Of a stretch of 64,000 nt of DNA, positions 1-11,258 are shown piece after piece. Source of the DNA: Eledone cirrhosa (Eukaryota > Mollusca > Cephalopoda > Octopoda > Eledonidae); the NCBI GenBank assembly GCA_964016885.1, contig OZ024742.1:14733622-14797621 (forward strand), written 5' to 3'. The notes under the pieces are model-generated. The model had not been told where the DNA came from. It saw nothing but the letters and a program-made list of their open reading frames with translations, and made no database searches. The translations under genes were made by a program, and so were the position numbers. Position 1 is the stretch's first letter. Every line of letters starts with the position of its first letter.

Positions 1-121
1 GAAGGGCATCCAGCCGTAGAAAACCTGCCAGACAGTCCTATACGAGCAAGGCAACCAATCTTGCCTCAAGTGGGAAAATTCCCGTCCAAACCCATGCTAA
101 CGTGGAAGATGGACGTTAAAC

Positions 122-182
<61 letters not shown>
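1..182 (+). mobile_element. RTE-type LINE 3' end with (GAT)n tail
   Basis: This is non-coding 3' UTR of the RTE-like LINE family seen complete at 37,441-38,117, 47,128-49,178 (minus) and 58,440-61,692. The shared landmark is GGAAGGGCATCCAGCCGTAG at the start, and the end is GGACGTTAAACGATGATG running into 20 ATG/GAT triplets (123-182). The element continues left of the window. The apparent poly-methionine frame is only the microsatellite. Confidence 0.8.
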
Positions 183-956
<774 letters not shown>

Positions 957-1463
957 ATATATATATATATATAGATATAGATATATATATATAGAGAGAG
1001 ATATATTGGATATAGATATATAAATACGGCTCCTTAATTGTAGAGCTAACTCTGTTGAAAGGAATCGACTGCTGTTTCTAGTTGTCGATAACCCTATTCA
1101 CGCCACTGAGACGAAGCTACTATGATGTGTAAATACAACACGTGGTAATAGCCAGCTGAAGATTTGAACTTGTAGTGTAAACATGGATTGTTGGAAATTT
1201 TCTTCCTTGTTGAAAATCCAAAATATCCACTTCCGTGGTTTACCATCTGATTAATTGGTGAAATATATTTCTTTAATGGAATATATAGAGGGAAGATTAA
1301 TCATATTATGAGATATCTATTTTTGAAGTTCTAGTCAACTTTATTTAGTTACCTACCTAGCTATGTGTGGTCACACACTTGTAAAAATTATCTCCTGTGA
1401 TTATTCATGGTTATATATATGTTAATCAATTTCTAGTTATTATATATATATATGTGTGTGTGA
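957..1463. other. Gene-free AT-rich spacer
   Basis: TA repeats at the start, then about 400 bp of unrecognised sequence that is repeated in copy B (38,971-39,462). I see no open frame or known element. Another short (TA)n stands before the hairpin element. Confidence 0.5.
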
Positions 1464-1760
<297 letters not shown>

Positions 1761-1795
1761 ATATATAAATATATATGTATATATATATTTATATA

Positions 1796-3091
1796 CAGGG
1801 TGTGGACGATATTTGTTCGCAATTTTCAACTGCTAATTTTATGCAAATTATTTTTACTTCCGTTGTCACTCTTGTCTTCATAAAAACAGTGACTATATTT
1901 CCATTATTTATTTTCAGAATAATTGATTATGAGTAATTTTGAACCTCCAAATTTGTGGAAGAGACACGGAGTTCTTCTTGGAATCCGTGCCGGGAAGACA
2001 AATAAAGAAATTTCAGACTTTCTCAGTGTCAGCAGGAGAATGGTGGAAAAGGTCAGAAGGGAATTGGAAGATTCAGGATTCGACTACGAAGCAACATCAG
2101 AGAGGAAAACACATGATCAACGATCTGACGCCTTCAGAACGCCCGAGTTCGTTGCTGAAGTTCAGGATATCATCAACAATGAACCTAGCAAGTCGATGCA
2201 TGCCATTGCAAGGGAGAAAGGCATGGATGAAAAGCTCATTAGGCTGGTGGTACATGAAGACATTCGCTACGTTTCATACAAGATGAGGAAAAGACAAATT
2301 CTTTCAAAGGCGATGCAAGAAAAGCGACTGAAGCACGTAAAGAAGCTGATCAACAAGTTGAAACACCCACTGGAGCCAGACATGCTGTTATTTTTTTCCG
2401 ACGAGAAAAACTTCTGCTAAACCAGAAGATCAACTCCCAGAACAACAGGTGGCTCGCTGTCTCATCCAAAGACGTGCCCAGAGTCATGCAGACAAAGTTT
2501 CCAGCGACAACATTGGTCTTAGTTGTCGTCAGCAGTCAAGGTGACGTCATGCCACCTCACTTCTTCCCTGAGGGCCTCAAGCTGAACACCGATGGCTACA
2601 TCCGCGTTCTGAGCGAGGTAGTAAAGCCCTGGATCGACCAGTTAGCTCCAGGTAGGCCGTACGTGTGGCAGCTAGACTCAGCGCCCTGCCATACCAGCCG
2701 AAAGAACCCAAGCCTGGCTGTCAGAGAACTTTGTTGACCACACTTCACCTGACGTCTGGCCTCCCAGCTCGCCTGACTGCAACTCCCTCGACTTCTTTGT
2801 GTGGGGCGCAGTGGAACAAGACACCAACAGACCTAGCTGCAATACGAAAGACGATCTGAAGGCCAGGATCACAATTGCCTTTAGGGGCCTAAGTCGGGGG
2901 ACAGTGACAAAGGCCTGTAGCCGGATCCGAGGCCGTCATCAAAGCCAATGGCGGGTTTATCGAGTGAGATCGAAAGAACAAGTGATGAAGACAAACTGAT
3001 CCAAATTTGATAAATATATCTTAAAAATAAAACTACTGTGTTACTTTTTCCTAGTTACTGTTTCTTGCGAACAAATATCGTCTGCACCCTG
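1796..3091 (+). mobile_element. Mariner-like element with TIRs (copy A), DD37D spacing
   Basis: Terminal inverted repeats at 1,796-1,821 and 3,066-3,091 match at 24 of 26 positions, starting CAGGGTG and ending GTTCGCA. TA flanks both ends, as expected for Tc1/mariner insertion, and the element sits inside a (TA)n array. It is 1,296 bp long, the normal size for this superfamily. The internal gene is a transposase pseudogene. Confidence 0.9.
1929..2996 (+). pseudogene. Mariner-like transposase (broken), copy A
   Basis: The start is ATG at 1,929, giving MSNFEPPNLWKRHG. The N-terminus has a helix-turn-helix region (GIRAGKTNKEISDFLSVSRR). Catalytic region: first Asp in FFSDEKNF (about 2,396-2,410), second in QLDSAPCHTS (Asp codon 2,675-2,677), third in CNSLDFFVWG (about 2,783-2,800). 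With frames corrected, 37 residues separate the second and third Asp, so I call it DD37D-like; this rests on my counting. Lesions: a TAA stop with a one-base deletion at 2,418-2,424, and a one-base insertion near 2,705 that shifts the tail. The second lesion is shared with copy B and so predates the duplication; the first is private. Normal role: cut-and-paste transposition in the nucleus, acting on the 26-bp TIRs. Confidence 0.85.
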
Positions 3092-3220
3092 TATATATAT
3101 ATATATATATATATATGTATGAATGAAGTAATTCCGTCGGAAAAGTCCAGGAGAAAAGAGTGCTCTATGTAGGTAACAGAGCTTAATAGTTATGTAATAA
3201 ACAACACAAGGCAATTATTC

Positions 3221-3274
3221 CATTTACCAGTGGTTTCTTAAAAGCAAAAAGTTTTGCTTTCAATCATCAGAATA
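3221..3274 (-). ncRNA. Candidate hammerhead ribozyme (copy A)
   Basis: Read on the minus strand, the segment has CTGATGA (3,270-3,264), then a 26-base hairpin (3,263-3,238) whose ends pair over 11 base pairs with one G-T. It continues with GAAA (3,237-3,234) and a short stem III, ACC and GGT around loop ACT. The candidate cleavage base is A after GGT (3,225). Stem I pairs AATG with the four bases just before CTGATGA. All conserved core positions of the hammerhead fold are present. (TA)n flanks the host segment. Stem I is short and the first pair of stem II is T-A rather than G-C, so activity is uncertain. The Penelope association of such motifs is known; the function here is inference. Confidence 0.5.
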
Positions 3275-3329
3275 TATATATATAATGACTGTTACATATA
3301 GTATCATTTATCATATTTTCTTCTTACAG

Positions 3330-3372
3330 GAGAAGCACACTAATTTTAGGGCGCCAACCTACTTGCTGTCAG
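3330..3372 (+). other. Exon-like 43-base segment (copy A)
   Basis: A pyrimidine-rich tract ending TTCTTACAG precedes 3,330 and GTAAAA follows 3,372, so both splice signals are in place. One frame (second base first: RSTLILGRQPTCCQ) is open in both duplication copies; another is open only in copy A because copy B has a TAG. This is a weak candidate. It may be a chance pair of splice-like sites. Confidence 0.25.
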
Positions 3373-3432
3373 GTAAAATAATAAAACATTTTGTTTTCTG
3401 TGTCTTCTGCTTTGGGTTTCATCCATCTCAAT

Positions 3433-3449
3433 GAAGTAGTAGTAGTAGC

Positions 3450-3488
<39 letters not shown>

Positions 3489-3489
3489 T

Positions 3490-3526
<37 letters not shown>

Positions 3527-3530
3527 CTTT
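3433..3530. repeat. (AGT)n microsatellite
   Basis: About 30 AGT triplets with occasional interruptions. The reverse-frame poly-threonine reading is an artefact. The equivalent in copy B is at 41,660-41,730 and is shorter. Confidence 0.9.
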
Positions 3531-3715
3531 AGTATGGTGTCTAAAGTAACACAATATCAAACCTCTACCAATTCTACCAAGACAACATACTAGTAAAATA
3601 CAACAATGTACTGTTACAATAATTTTATTTATATACCTTCCAAATTATAAATGTTATTGATCGCAGTTTTTGTTGTTGCTGTCACATGTTATAAGCAAAT
3701 TTTTGTTTGAGGTGA

Positions 3716-3905
3716 AACTGGACCAACATTTAGCAAATTCACACAGACTTACAAGAAACTGGACCAACAGACTTACAAGAAACTGGGCCAACATTTAGCA
3801 AATTCACACAGACTTACAAGAAACTGGACCAACAGACTTACAAGAAACTGGGCCAACATTTAGCAAATTCACACAGACTTACAAGATACTGGGCCAACAT
3901 TTAGC
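3716..3905. repeat. Short tandem array, unit about 65 bp
   Basis: Alternating modules around GAAACTGGACCAAC and CATTTAGCAAATTCACACAG repeat about three times. Copy B (41,925-42,010) has about two fewer units, so the array changed length after the duplication. No coding potential was recognised. Confidence 0.8.
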
Positions 3906-3969
3906 AAACTCTCCCAGATTTACATGAAGTAGCTTCTCTTGTTGGTCTCCATCTTAATAAAGGTAAAAC

Positions 3970-4300
3970 TGAGTACATCTCAAATTTATCTGCTCAAACC
4001 ACCCACAAAGCACAAGGTGGAAGTGAAATTAAAAAAGTTAAAGATTTTAGGTATCCTGGTTCTTGGGTCCTGAACTCTGGAAAAGATTTAAATACCAGAA
4101 ACACCCAGGTGTGGTTAGTCATGCTTGACAGAATCTGGCTCTGTTTCTATCTATCAAATTCCTCCAAAATAAGAATCTTCCAAGTTACTATAGAACCAAT
4201 TCTACTTTATTGTAACTTGGACACTTACTATCAAACAACAAAAGTTCCTCAATGGAGTATATACATCCTTGTTGTGTCAGGCTGAAAACATAAACTGGAA
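3970..4300 (+). pseudogene. Decayed LINE fragment (post-RT region)
   Basis: A 90-codon open stretch reads VKDFRYPGSWVLNSGKDLNT and later IRIFQVTIEPILLYCNLDTY. These resemble the 'FKYLGSW...KDI..R...AW' and 'K.RLF...VEPILLYG.ETW' blocks that follow the reverse transcriptase domain in RTE- and CR1-like LINEs. It ends in a TGA. It is a short, 5'- and 3'-truncated relic without catalytic motifs, repeated in copy B at about 42,075-42,400. Confidence 0.6.
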
Positions 4301-4439
4301 GCAATATAAGACTCTAGCAGAGTTATATAATAGTCTTCCTCAAATTTATAATTTTGTGTAAAAGAAGAAGGTGAGGTTTGTTAGCCATTGCCATCACACT
4401 TCACATGAAGCTGTGTCTCCTTTAGTACTTTAGGAACAA

Positions 4440-4690
4440 ACATCTGTCAAAACCCAAAGAGGTTGTAAGCTTATCCCAGTGGAAGGAAGCCACAATAGAG
4501 GATGACTGAGAAAGACCTGCGCAGAGGTTGTGAGAGTAGACCTCAAATTACTAAGACTGGCAGAGGAGATGACGAAGGAATAAAACAAGTGGAGAGATGC
4601 TGTGCTGTGAAGGACTCATCCAACTCTTGCAAGCATGGAAAAGTGGACATAAAAACTATGATGATGATGATGATGATGATGATGTCATAG
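4440..4690 (+). mobile_element. RTE-type LINE 3' terminal fragment with (ATG)n tail
   Basis: Traces of the RTE C-terminus (EKDLRRGC, then the 3' UTR landmark GCAAGCATGGAAAAGTGGAC) end in ten ATG triplets at about 4,658-4,686. It corresponds to 49,739-49,998, where the coding remnant is clearer. It is too short to hold any domain. The poly-methionine tail of the frame is the microsatellite. Copy B equivalent: 42,541-42,788. Confidence 0.65.
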
Positions 4691-4925
4691 CCAGAAACTC
4701 TGGTATTGATGACCAGGATCTAGGCAATGTAATGGGCAATAGGTTTATGTAAGGTGTGGGGATGTATCATTAAGTCTGTTTTACTTGAAGTCACAAAATA
4801 ATGATGTTGTTTAGTGGACCAATGAATTATTAACCAGTAGGTTTAGTTAGTAGTTTGTGGTGACAGACAATCAGCAAGATAACAATCAGCTTAGAACAAT
4901 TTAACCAGTGTATATATATATATAT

Positions 4926-5165
4926 AGTGAAGGTGTGTGGCTTACTGGTTAGAGAATTGGATTCACAATTGTGAGGTTGCAGGTTTAATACCAGGACTGG
5001 GGAATGTGTTATGTCCTTGAACAAGACACTTTATTTCACATTGTTCTTCCTGCCAGGAGTTGTGACTGGTAGATAGTATCTATAACAGAAAGACCAATGG
5101 AAACATTGTTTCCTTGGTCCAATTTGATGAGTTTCACCCCATTTAATAAGTGATTGAGGTTAGAT
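4926..5165 (+). mobile_element. tRNA-derived SINE (family B)
   Basis: Pol III-like A box TGGCTTACTGG at 4,938-4,948 and B box GGTTTAATACC at 4,982-4,992 have tRNA-like spacing. They are followed by the family body with GACACTTTATTTCACATTG. The same body recurs at 5,507-5,815, 22,268-22,525 (minus) and 49,309-49,440. Confidence 0.65.
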
Positions 5166-5289
5166 CTTGTCAATAGTGAACACATTTCAAATTTTTAAAT
5201 TTGCCAATCTTCTTATGTCAACCACTTTGTTTAATCATCAAAAGTGTATCTAATAAAATTACTGATTCCATTTTCTTTTTTTATTTCAG

Positions 5290-5475
5290 ATTTAGTTTTC
5301 ACAGTTCCACAAAGATCTGAAAATCCGGTTTCCAAATGCCTTTGCCACCCACAAAATGTCTTCAGAGCGTCTAATAAAAGCTATGCCATTTTTCCTGAAT
5401 TTCAAAGAATGATGTTTTTTTCTTCTTTTTCTATTAACAACATGTAATTCAATAAAATAAAATGTTAACATTATT
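5290..5475 (+). other. Exon-like segment with poly(A) signal (copy A)
   Basis: A T-rich tract ending TTATTTCAG stands at 5,281-5,289. The following frame stays open for about 51 codons (DLVFTVPQRSENPVSKCLCH onward) to TAA at 5,445-5,447, and AATAAA lies immediately after (5,451-5,456). That is the layout of a 3' terminal coding exon. Copy B (43,387-43,565) keeps the acceptor and frame but has one extra T that changes the last residues. The protein has no domain I recognise. It could equally be a chance frame between two SINEs. Confidence 0.3.
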
Positions 5476-5506
5476 TTCTCTCCATAATTATTATTATTTG
5501 TTGTAG

Positions 5507-5815
5507 CATATGGCCTAGTGGTAAGTGTGTTAGACTTATGATGATAATACCAATGGTTAGATTCCTGTGCTGGGTTGTGCGTTGTGTTCTTGAGCAGCAT
5601 ACTTCATTTCACATTGTTCCAGTATACTCAGCTGAAAATGAGTACTGTCCATAGCTGGGGGTTTAACCTTGTGATCGAATGGCATCCTTTCAAGGGGGAG
5701 TCTTGTATCCTCAGTCACTTAACACCATGGAAACCAAGGTAAGCACCTAATGAACCTCCAGGTTTGGGACATCCTTGTGTGGCTAATAAAGGAATCAATG
5801 TTGTTGTTGTTGAAA
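5507..5815 (+). mobile_element. tRNA-derived SINE (family B) with (GTT)n tail
   Basis: A box TGGCCTAGTGG at 5,511-5,521; B box GGTTAGATTCC at 5,555-5,565, a good match to the pol III consensus. The body continues through TTCATTTCACATTGTTCC to a (GTT)n tail at about 5,800-5,815, where it abuts an RTE fragment. Confidence 0.75.
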
Positions 5816-6340
5816 CAACTACAGGAGAGTACTTAGCTAAGAGAAAGCCACTGCATCTAGCATTTGTAGATTTGGAGAAGGCCTTTGACAGGGTCCCATG
5901 CTCTGTAATCTGGTGGGCACTTAGGACAGTAAATGTAGATGAATGTCTTGTGAGGGCTGTGCAGGTGATGTATAAAGGATTAATCAACAAAGTGAGAGAT
6001 GACAATGAGTACAGTGATGAATTTGATGTACAATTGGTGGTACACGAGGGCTCAGTCCTCAATCCACTCCTGTTTCTCATTGTCCTTCACACCATCACTG
6101 AGGAGTTTAAAACTGGAACTCCATAGAAACACCTGAGTACTGATGACTAGTCCTTACATCTGAATATATGGGAGAGTTAGTGGCAAAACTTCAAGCATGG
6201 AAGAAGAACTAAGAGCTGATACTTAGTAAAGATAAAAGTTTTAATAAGTAGCAAAGAGGAGAGTAATACCATGAGGGAATTGGCTGTGTTTAATATGTCA
6301 GAAAGTGGTGGGCAGAAATTCCATAAGGTGTACACTGTAA
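5815..6340 (+). pseudogene. RTE-type reverse transcriptase fragment
   Basis: The open stretch covers RT palm motif A (LAFVDLEKAFDRVP) and the following VQVMYKGLINKVR and HEGSVLNPLLFLIVL blocks (motif B region), stopping at TAG (6,124). The YADD motif is lost. Downstream of the stop, traces of the family's C-terminal region remain to about 6,340, heavily mutated. It lacks the endonuclease domain and is dead. The copy B equivalent (43,913-44,440) differs by a few bases. Its nearest better relatives are the minus-strand copy at 47,128-49,178 and the plus-strand copy at 58,440-61,692. Confidence 0.8.
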
Positions 6341-6519
6341 TTTATGGAGGCACATTAGATGTAGTGGAATTACAGGTAGACTAATGGAAAAGATAGATTT
6401 TATAAAATCTTTCTAAATCTTTTCCTGCCTCAGTCTATCTTCCAATGAAGGACCAACGTTTGAAACGTTAAGACTCTTTCTCTATGTTTAACATCCTTTT
6501 CCACACTATAATTGGTTAG

Positions 6520-6960
6520 ACTTTGCCTTTCAGTCATACGGGGATCGATAAAATAAAGTACCAGTAACACACTGGAGTCAATTTAATCGACTTTCACCGA
6601 CCCCATCACCACAAATTGTTGGCCTTGTACCTGAACCAGAAACCATTATTGACAACTTATATAGCAATAGTTGACAAGAACTATATACGTGTTGTATTTT
6701 CATTGGTTAATGTGTAACACTTCCAAGAGTCTCCAGCTATAAGTTATATCATCCAACCCAACAGAGAAATATTAAACAATCTGTAAAACTTGAAAACTAA
6801 CTGTGATAAAATTGTGACATTTTCTCCACTAAACACCATCAACTCTACTTTGACTCTTTTACTCAGTAAGTTGACTTCTTTCCATCATATTTCTTCACCT
6901 TGGAATTTATATATTTATTTATCTACTTATTCATTTATGTAAAATGAAATACACACAAAC
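6520..6960 (+). repeat. Three-copy unit including a SINE 3' part (copy 1)
   Basis: The start is a SINE-like 3' segment (TTTGCCTTTCAG, GGGGATCGATAAAATAAAGT, AGTACCAGTAACACACTGGA) followed by about 300 bp of unrecognised sequence ending in TCATTTATGTAAAATG. Near-identical copies occur at 13,213-13,640 and 44,618-45,053. The last is the duplication partner; the one at 13,213 is an additional local copy. Confidence 0.85.
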
Positions 6961-7014
6961 ACTTTTATGCGCACTGTATACACATACACTGCACATACAT
7001 ATATGTATGTATGT

Positions 7015-7640
7015 ATGCATGCCGGATCACTCTTGAGTGTTACTGGTAACATGTAACCCAGTACAACCTGTCGCATGGTCGGGTCGTCGACTAAACCGGC
7101 AACCCCACCAAGTTTACTTGGTGAGGAGCGTGATTTTGGACACCCTGCAGGACAAAAAGCAAAACCTGACAAAGGGCGGAAGAACTCATAAGAGTCAACG
7201 GCCATCCAAAAGTGTGTAAATATGTATATACGCATGTACATATGTATGTATATGTGTATATACATGGGTACATGTGTATGTATATGCGCAGGGACATAGA
7301 AATAGTCGGACTGGACACCCGATCATGTGGTTAAACAACTGAGAGTGAAGGACTCCTAGCCTTTGTCAGGGCATTCTTCTAGGAGAAGGCAACTCAGGAA
7401 ACTGGGATAACTCCGATATAAAACCTGCGGCTCAGTAGTTACCGATGATGTTGATCTTTTCTTCTTTTCGAGTTATAGCTACTGTCGCTCAGAGAGTGGG
7501 ATTGGCTCAGTGCACAGTCTTTCCTCACTTTAAAAAAATTTTCACGCACAGGCATTGCATGATAGAATTAACTAATAATTATTAATAATGGTATATTGTG
7601 CAATGGCCATACTCGATAACGAGGGCGCAGCCGTCACATC
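7015..7640 (+). repeat. (ATGT)n-bounded dispersed repeat
   Basis: A unit of about 600 bp carries landmarks TACTGGTAACATGTAACCCA, GGCAACCCCACCAAG, CTAGCCTTTGTCAGG and CCATACTCGATAACGAGG. It is bordered on the right by (ATGT)n, with scattered ATGT/ACAT repeats inside and at the left. Related copies: 19,576-20,176, 20,208-20,720, 21,165-21,590, 45,212-45,655 and, inverted, 62,766-63,470. The 3' part in the best copies encodes a Cys/His motif, so it may be a LINE 3' end with an (ATGT)n tail. Confidence 0.7.
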
Positions 7641-7688
7641 ATGTATGTATGTATGTATGTATGTATGTATGTATGTATGTATGTATGT
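7641..7688. repeat. (ATGT)n microsatellite
   Basis: Twelve uninterrupted ATGT units. The 3' end of the minus-strand R4-like element begins immediately to its right, so on the element's strand it is an (ACAT)n tail. Confidence 0.95.
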
Positions 7689-8108
7689 TATCTCTTTCTC
7701 TTAATTTTGAGTACATTTTTGACCGGCCACCTTCTTGGTGGAAAGGTTGTAAAAGAAAAAAATGGTCATCCCTTGAATCACAAGAATTTTTTGCAAATTT
7801 TGAAGGTGCCAGCTATTGTAGCCATTTGTAGTCTATAAATTAGGGAGCTGCGCTCCTTGTCCACAAATCTAAGTTCAGTTATACTTTGGTCCAAGTGAGT
7901 TGGTATATAACCCGTAGCTCCAATAATGATGGGTATGAAGCTGAAGGTGTATGTTGAATACTGGATCTGCAAACTCCTCATCAATGGTCCGTAGATGTCC
8001 TCCTTCTCTTGTATTTTTCTTACAATGTTGACATCAAGTGGGCAGCTGATCTCTACAAGAGAGCACGTTTTCACTGTGTCATTCCAAATAACAATATCGG
8101 GCCGGTTG

Positions 8109-8741
8109 TGTAGCAAGATCTGTGCACGCCTTGAACCTTGGATGACACCTAGAGGTCAAACTCTAGGTCACCACCCTTTTGGTGTGAACAGATTCATGCG
8201 TGTGCTATCCCCTCAAGGTGGGAGACCGAAAGTGACAGGTATATAAAGCCTATATTTTCCCACCTTACATACAGAGAAATCGGATCATTACAACAAGCTA
8301 TGTAAAGATTCACCGCTACCTTCAGACCCCAGAGATCTACAGACATACAGAGAGATCGGAGCACTACGATACAGACCAGCTATGTAAGGATTCACTGCTA
8401 TCTACAGGCCACAGTGGTCTACAGTCAATTACAGACCATTACTTTCTCTCTCTCCTGGTCGCAGACTAAACCAGACTCACGACAAGAACTACTACCACAG
8501 ACTGCAAACACCAACAAACTTTATCTGGTCGCTCGCTGTTTTCACATCAACAACAAAATAACATTGTCAACCTTTGCAACTCGTGGTAACTTGATTATTG
8601 TTCTTTTTGACTCATGTTTATTCTTCTTTTTGAAACAAGTGAAGTAAACCTTTATGTATAAACTAAATCTTTATTCTTGTTATTACATCCAACAAAATTG
8701 TTGATCCATCTAACTAAATCTTACTTATACCCTTCGTTAAA
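8109..8741 (+). mobile_element. Solo LTR
   Basis: A 633-bp insertion flanked by a 4-bp target duplication GTTG (8,105-8,108 and 8,742-8,745). The duplicate locus has the uninterrupted site with a single GTTG at 46,093-46,096. Termini are TGTAGCAAG and CGTTAAA, close to those of the LTR element next door (TGTAGTGACC and GCTAAA). A TATAAAG box lies at 8,242-8,248. An internal two-unit repeat (about 8,265-8,430, GAGATCGGA, CAGCTATGTAA) is present. No coding. The orientation is taken from the TG start and TATA box. Confidence 0.8.
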
Positions 8742-9255
8742 GTTGTGCTTTAATTTGGTGGCAGTCTTTATTGTCAGGTTCCACCAGTATTCTTTAGTGC
8801 TTTAGCAGTAGTTTATAATAATAGATATCACCAAGACTCACGTCAAGTCACCATTTTAGCAGAAATATATAATAATGATGGGAATATCAACACGGATAAA
8901 TATGATGAATGTATGTTTATTTGTCGTAGTGAGAAAGAGACAAAGTTATCCACAAAGTAAATGTTTGTTGAATTGGATAGTTAAAGTTAACAATGTAAAG
9001 GTTATAAAAAGAATGTGGCATTGCGCCAGGCCCAAGGAAGGCCGACAGGCCAAAGTGCAAATCTCACCGTTACATTATCGCGTGTTTATTTCTCAGAGTC
9101 CAAAGCAGCAAGAGAGAGATGTCTGAATCGACGCGGGAATTTTTCTCTCAGGGCGTGTCGAGATACATTCTCCTATGCTGGCGGCGATTGGCTGAACTGT
9201 GCCAAACAACGCACGGAGAATGTATCTATGAGCCCTCGGAATGTAGGTCACTACA

Positions 9256-11083
9256 ATACCCCCTTCCTAGTCGCAAGACGATATATAAAATTGAATCAGC
9301 AGGAAAAATGCTGAAAGAGAGCACATCAATGAAAAGATTGAACAAAAGAATGCATGCAAGAAGAAAAATGAGGTGCTAAGGGCTGTGTTGAGCCACTGTG
9401 TCAAATGACTAACTGTTTTGCTATTTATACGTAACCATCAGGCTCTATCAGAAAATGGATAAAGTCTGACATGGGCAAAGTTGCTGTTCTTGCATTAAAC
9501 GTTAGCTGTTATGGTAAGTGTTGTACCGGAGCTGTTGTCAATGATGGCGCTGTTATGGTAAATGTTGTAGCAGAGCTGGCAAGAAGATGATTGGTAGGTG
9601 AGAAATTGTCGGCCTCCCAGATGAATTGCCGGAAGTGCTAGGCAGCCAGTAAAAAATGGCAAGTTGCTTTGAAAAGAAAAAAAGCAAGTTGAATCTGTAG
9701 GTGGGTAGTAGTTGAAGCGGTAATTCCATAATTCTGACAAATCCATAGGAGAAATGGTGGATATGCTGACAGGTCCAGTTCCATTTGTTGTTTTCCCAGT
9801 GAGTCGGGTAAAGTAACAAGATGGAGGTTGTTATGCTATAGGACGATGAGTGTGCAACGAGATGCGAAACTGTTTGAATCCAGCTGCAATTAACATTCTC
9901 GTGTTGCGGTGCAGGTGAATTAAGCTACAAGTGTCGACAGCATGTTTTGGAATCTCCACCAGGTGAAAAGGGATCTCGCAGAATATTACGACGTTTGAAG
10001 ATCATATACTATAGACAACAACATGTTGGTGTGTGACAAAGAAATGTGTGTGCATATGCAGGCATGTAATACAGCAAAGAAAATGTGTGTGTGCACTCAT
10101 ATATACAATGATAGAGTAAAAAAATGAATTTTCATATTATACAGTTTAAAAGAAATAAATGTCCAAACATTGCCTGTAAAAAAAGAAAGAAAGAATTGTT
10201 TTTTAAGTGGTTGTTGTCTCTCGCAGCCTTTTAAAGTTGTTCCAAGGGAAACAACTCGTTCAGAGCTTGAAGATCCAAAAAGAAGGGTGCGCAACATTTT
10301 TTTTTACAGAGATTTCAGCCAAGATGTGTTGGTCAGTGTTGAAAAAAAAAAACAGTTGAGCGCTGTGATCTGAGTAAGTCCAGAAGAGCGGTTGTTGATC
10401 TGAGTGAGTTCAGATAAGTTTGTTTTAAGTAGCTGATCGCAGAATGAATGTGCATAAAAATGCCCAGCAAGTGACGCCAATTTACGACGCAAGGTGTCGC
10501 AATTCTTTTTTACCGGCATTAATAAAGTAGCTCGTGGTCGAAATATTCTTTGAGATGAATAGCAATGAGTGTGTTGGTAAAATCCGCCGCGCGGCAAAAT
10601 GACGAAACGAAGAAGACAAGATGGCTGCTCAAAAATGAAAGAGGAAGGCAGCAGTCGCTATATTGGTTGTTGGTCTTAAACAAAAGCTTGGTTGAACAAG
10701 AAATTTTCAGAGAAAGAAATATCATGTTAAAAAATGAAAGAGTCCAATTTAATGAATGGTTCGTAGTAAGATGTAGCGAAAGTGTAAACAGCCAAGTGAG
10801 AAGCATTTGAACGTTGTCACCACGTGAGGTGGGAATAGAAATTTTTGTGTTCGTTTTGTTCCAACGGAGAAGTTGCCACATAGTTATTCTGTTGTTATGG
10901 TTAGTGGTTAACCAATGTTGTCGCTGCTGGTGCTGTTGTTGGTAGAGGAGGACTTGGCGATAGCCATCTTGAAACTAATTTCCTCGTGTTGAAATTTTTT
11001 TTTTTTTTTTAATACTGCTAATTTTTTTTTATTTTAAAGGAATATTTTGTACTTAAAATATTCCTCCATCGGGGGTCACCATT
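9256..11083 (-). other. LTR element interior, no recognisable gene
   Basis: It contains T/A runs, a polypurine tract at the left end and a primer-binding-like site at the right end. Frames of up to 120 codons (for example 10,881-10,519 minus) show leucine/serine-rich composition and no retroviral-type motif. I regard them as chance frames. Confidence 0.6.
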
Positions 11084-11159
11084 TTTAGCAGTAGTTTATA
11101 ATAATAGATATCACCAAGACTCACGTCAAGTCACCATTTTAGTAGAAAGATATAATAAT

Positions 11160-11258
11160 TGTTTCTACTATTGGCACAAGGCCAGCAATTACCCAGTACA
11201 TTACTGGTACTTTATTTTATCGACCCCGTAAGGATGAAAGGCAAAGTTAACCTTTGGC
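11160..11258 (-). mobile_element. 5'-truncated SINE (family A) in an LTR
   Basis: Only the last 99 bp of the SINE are present, with the GGGGTCGATAAAATAAAGTA landmark on the minus strand. A perfect 16-bp target duplication AGAAAGATATAATAAT flanks it (11,144-11,159 and 11,259-11,274). It lies inside the 5' LTR of the minus-strand element, and the other LTR lacks it, so it is younger than the LTR insertion. Confidence 0.92.

Noticed and set aside
3369..3560. Poly-threonine frame on the minus strand
   Set aside because: Translation of the (AGT)n microsatellite.
3716..3905. Regularly spaced repeats considered as a CRISPR-like array
   Set aside because: A eukaryotic context, and the units are contiguous tandem copies without unique spacers.
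7778..8116. 112-codon frame considered as a host gene
   Set aside because: It matches the restriction-like endonuclease region of the R4-like copies at 14,041-14,460 and 53,426-54,724.
10519..10881. 120-codon minus-strand frame in the LTR element, considered as gag
   Set aside because: No zinc knuckle or capsid-like motif; composition looks like random AT-rich translation.
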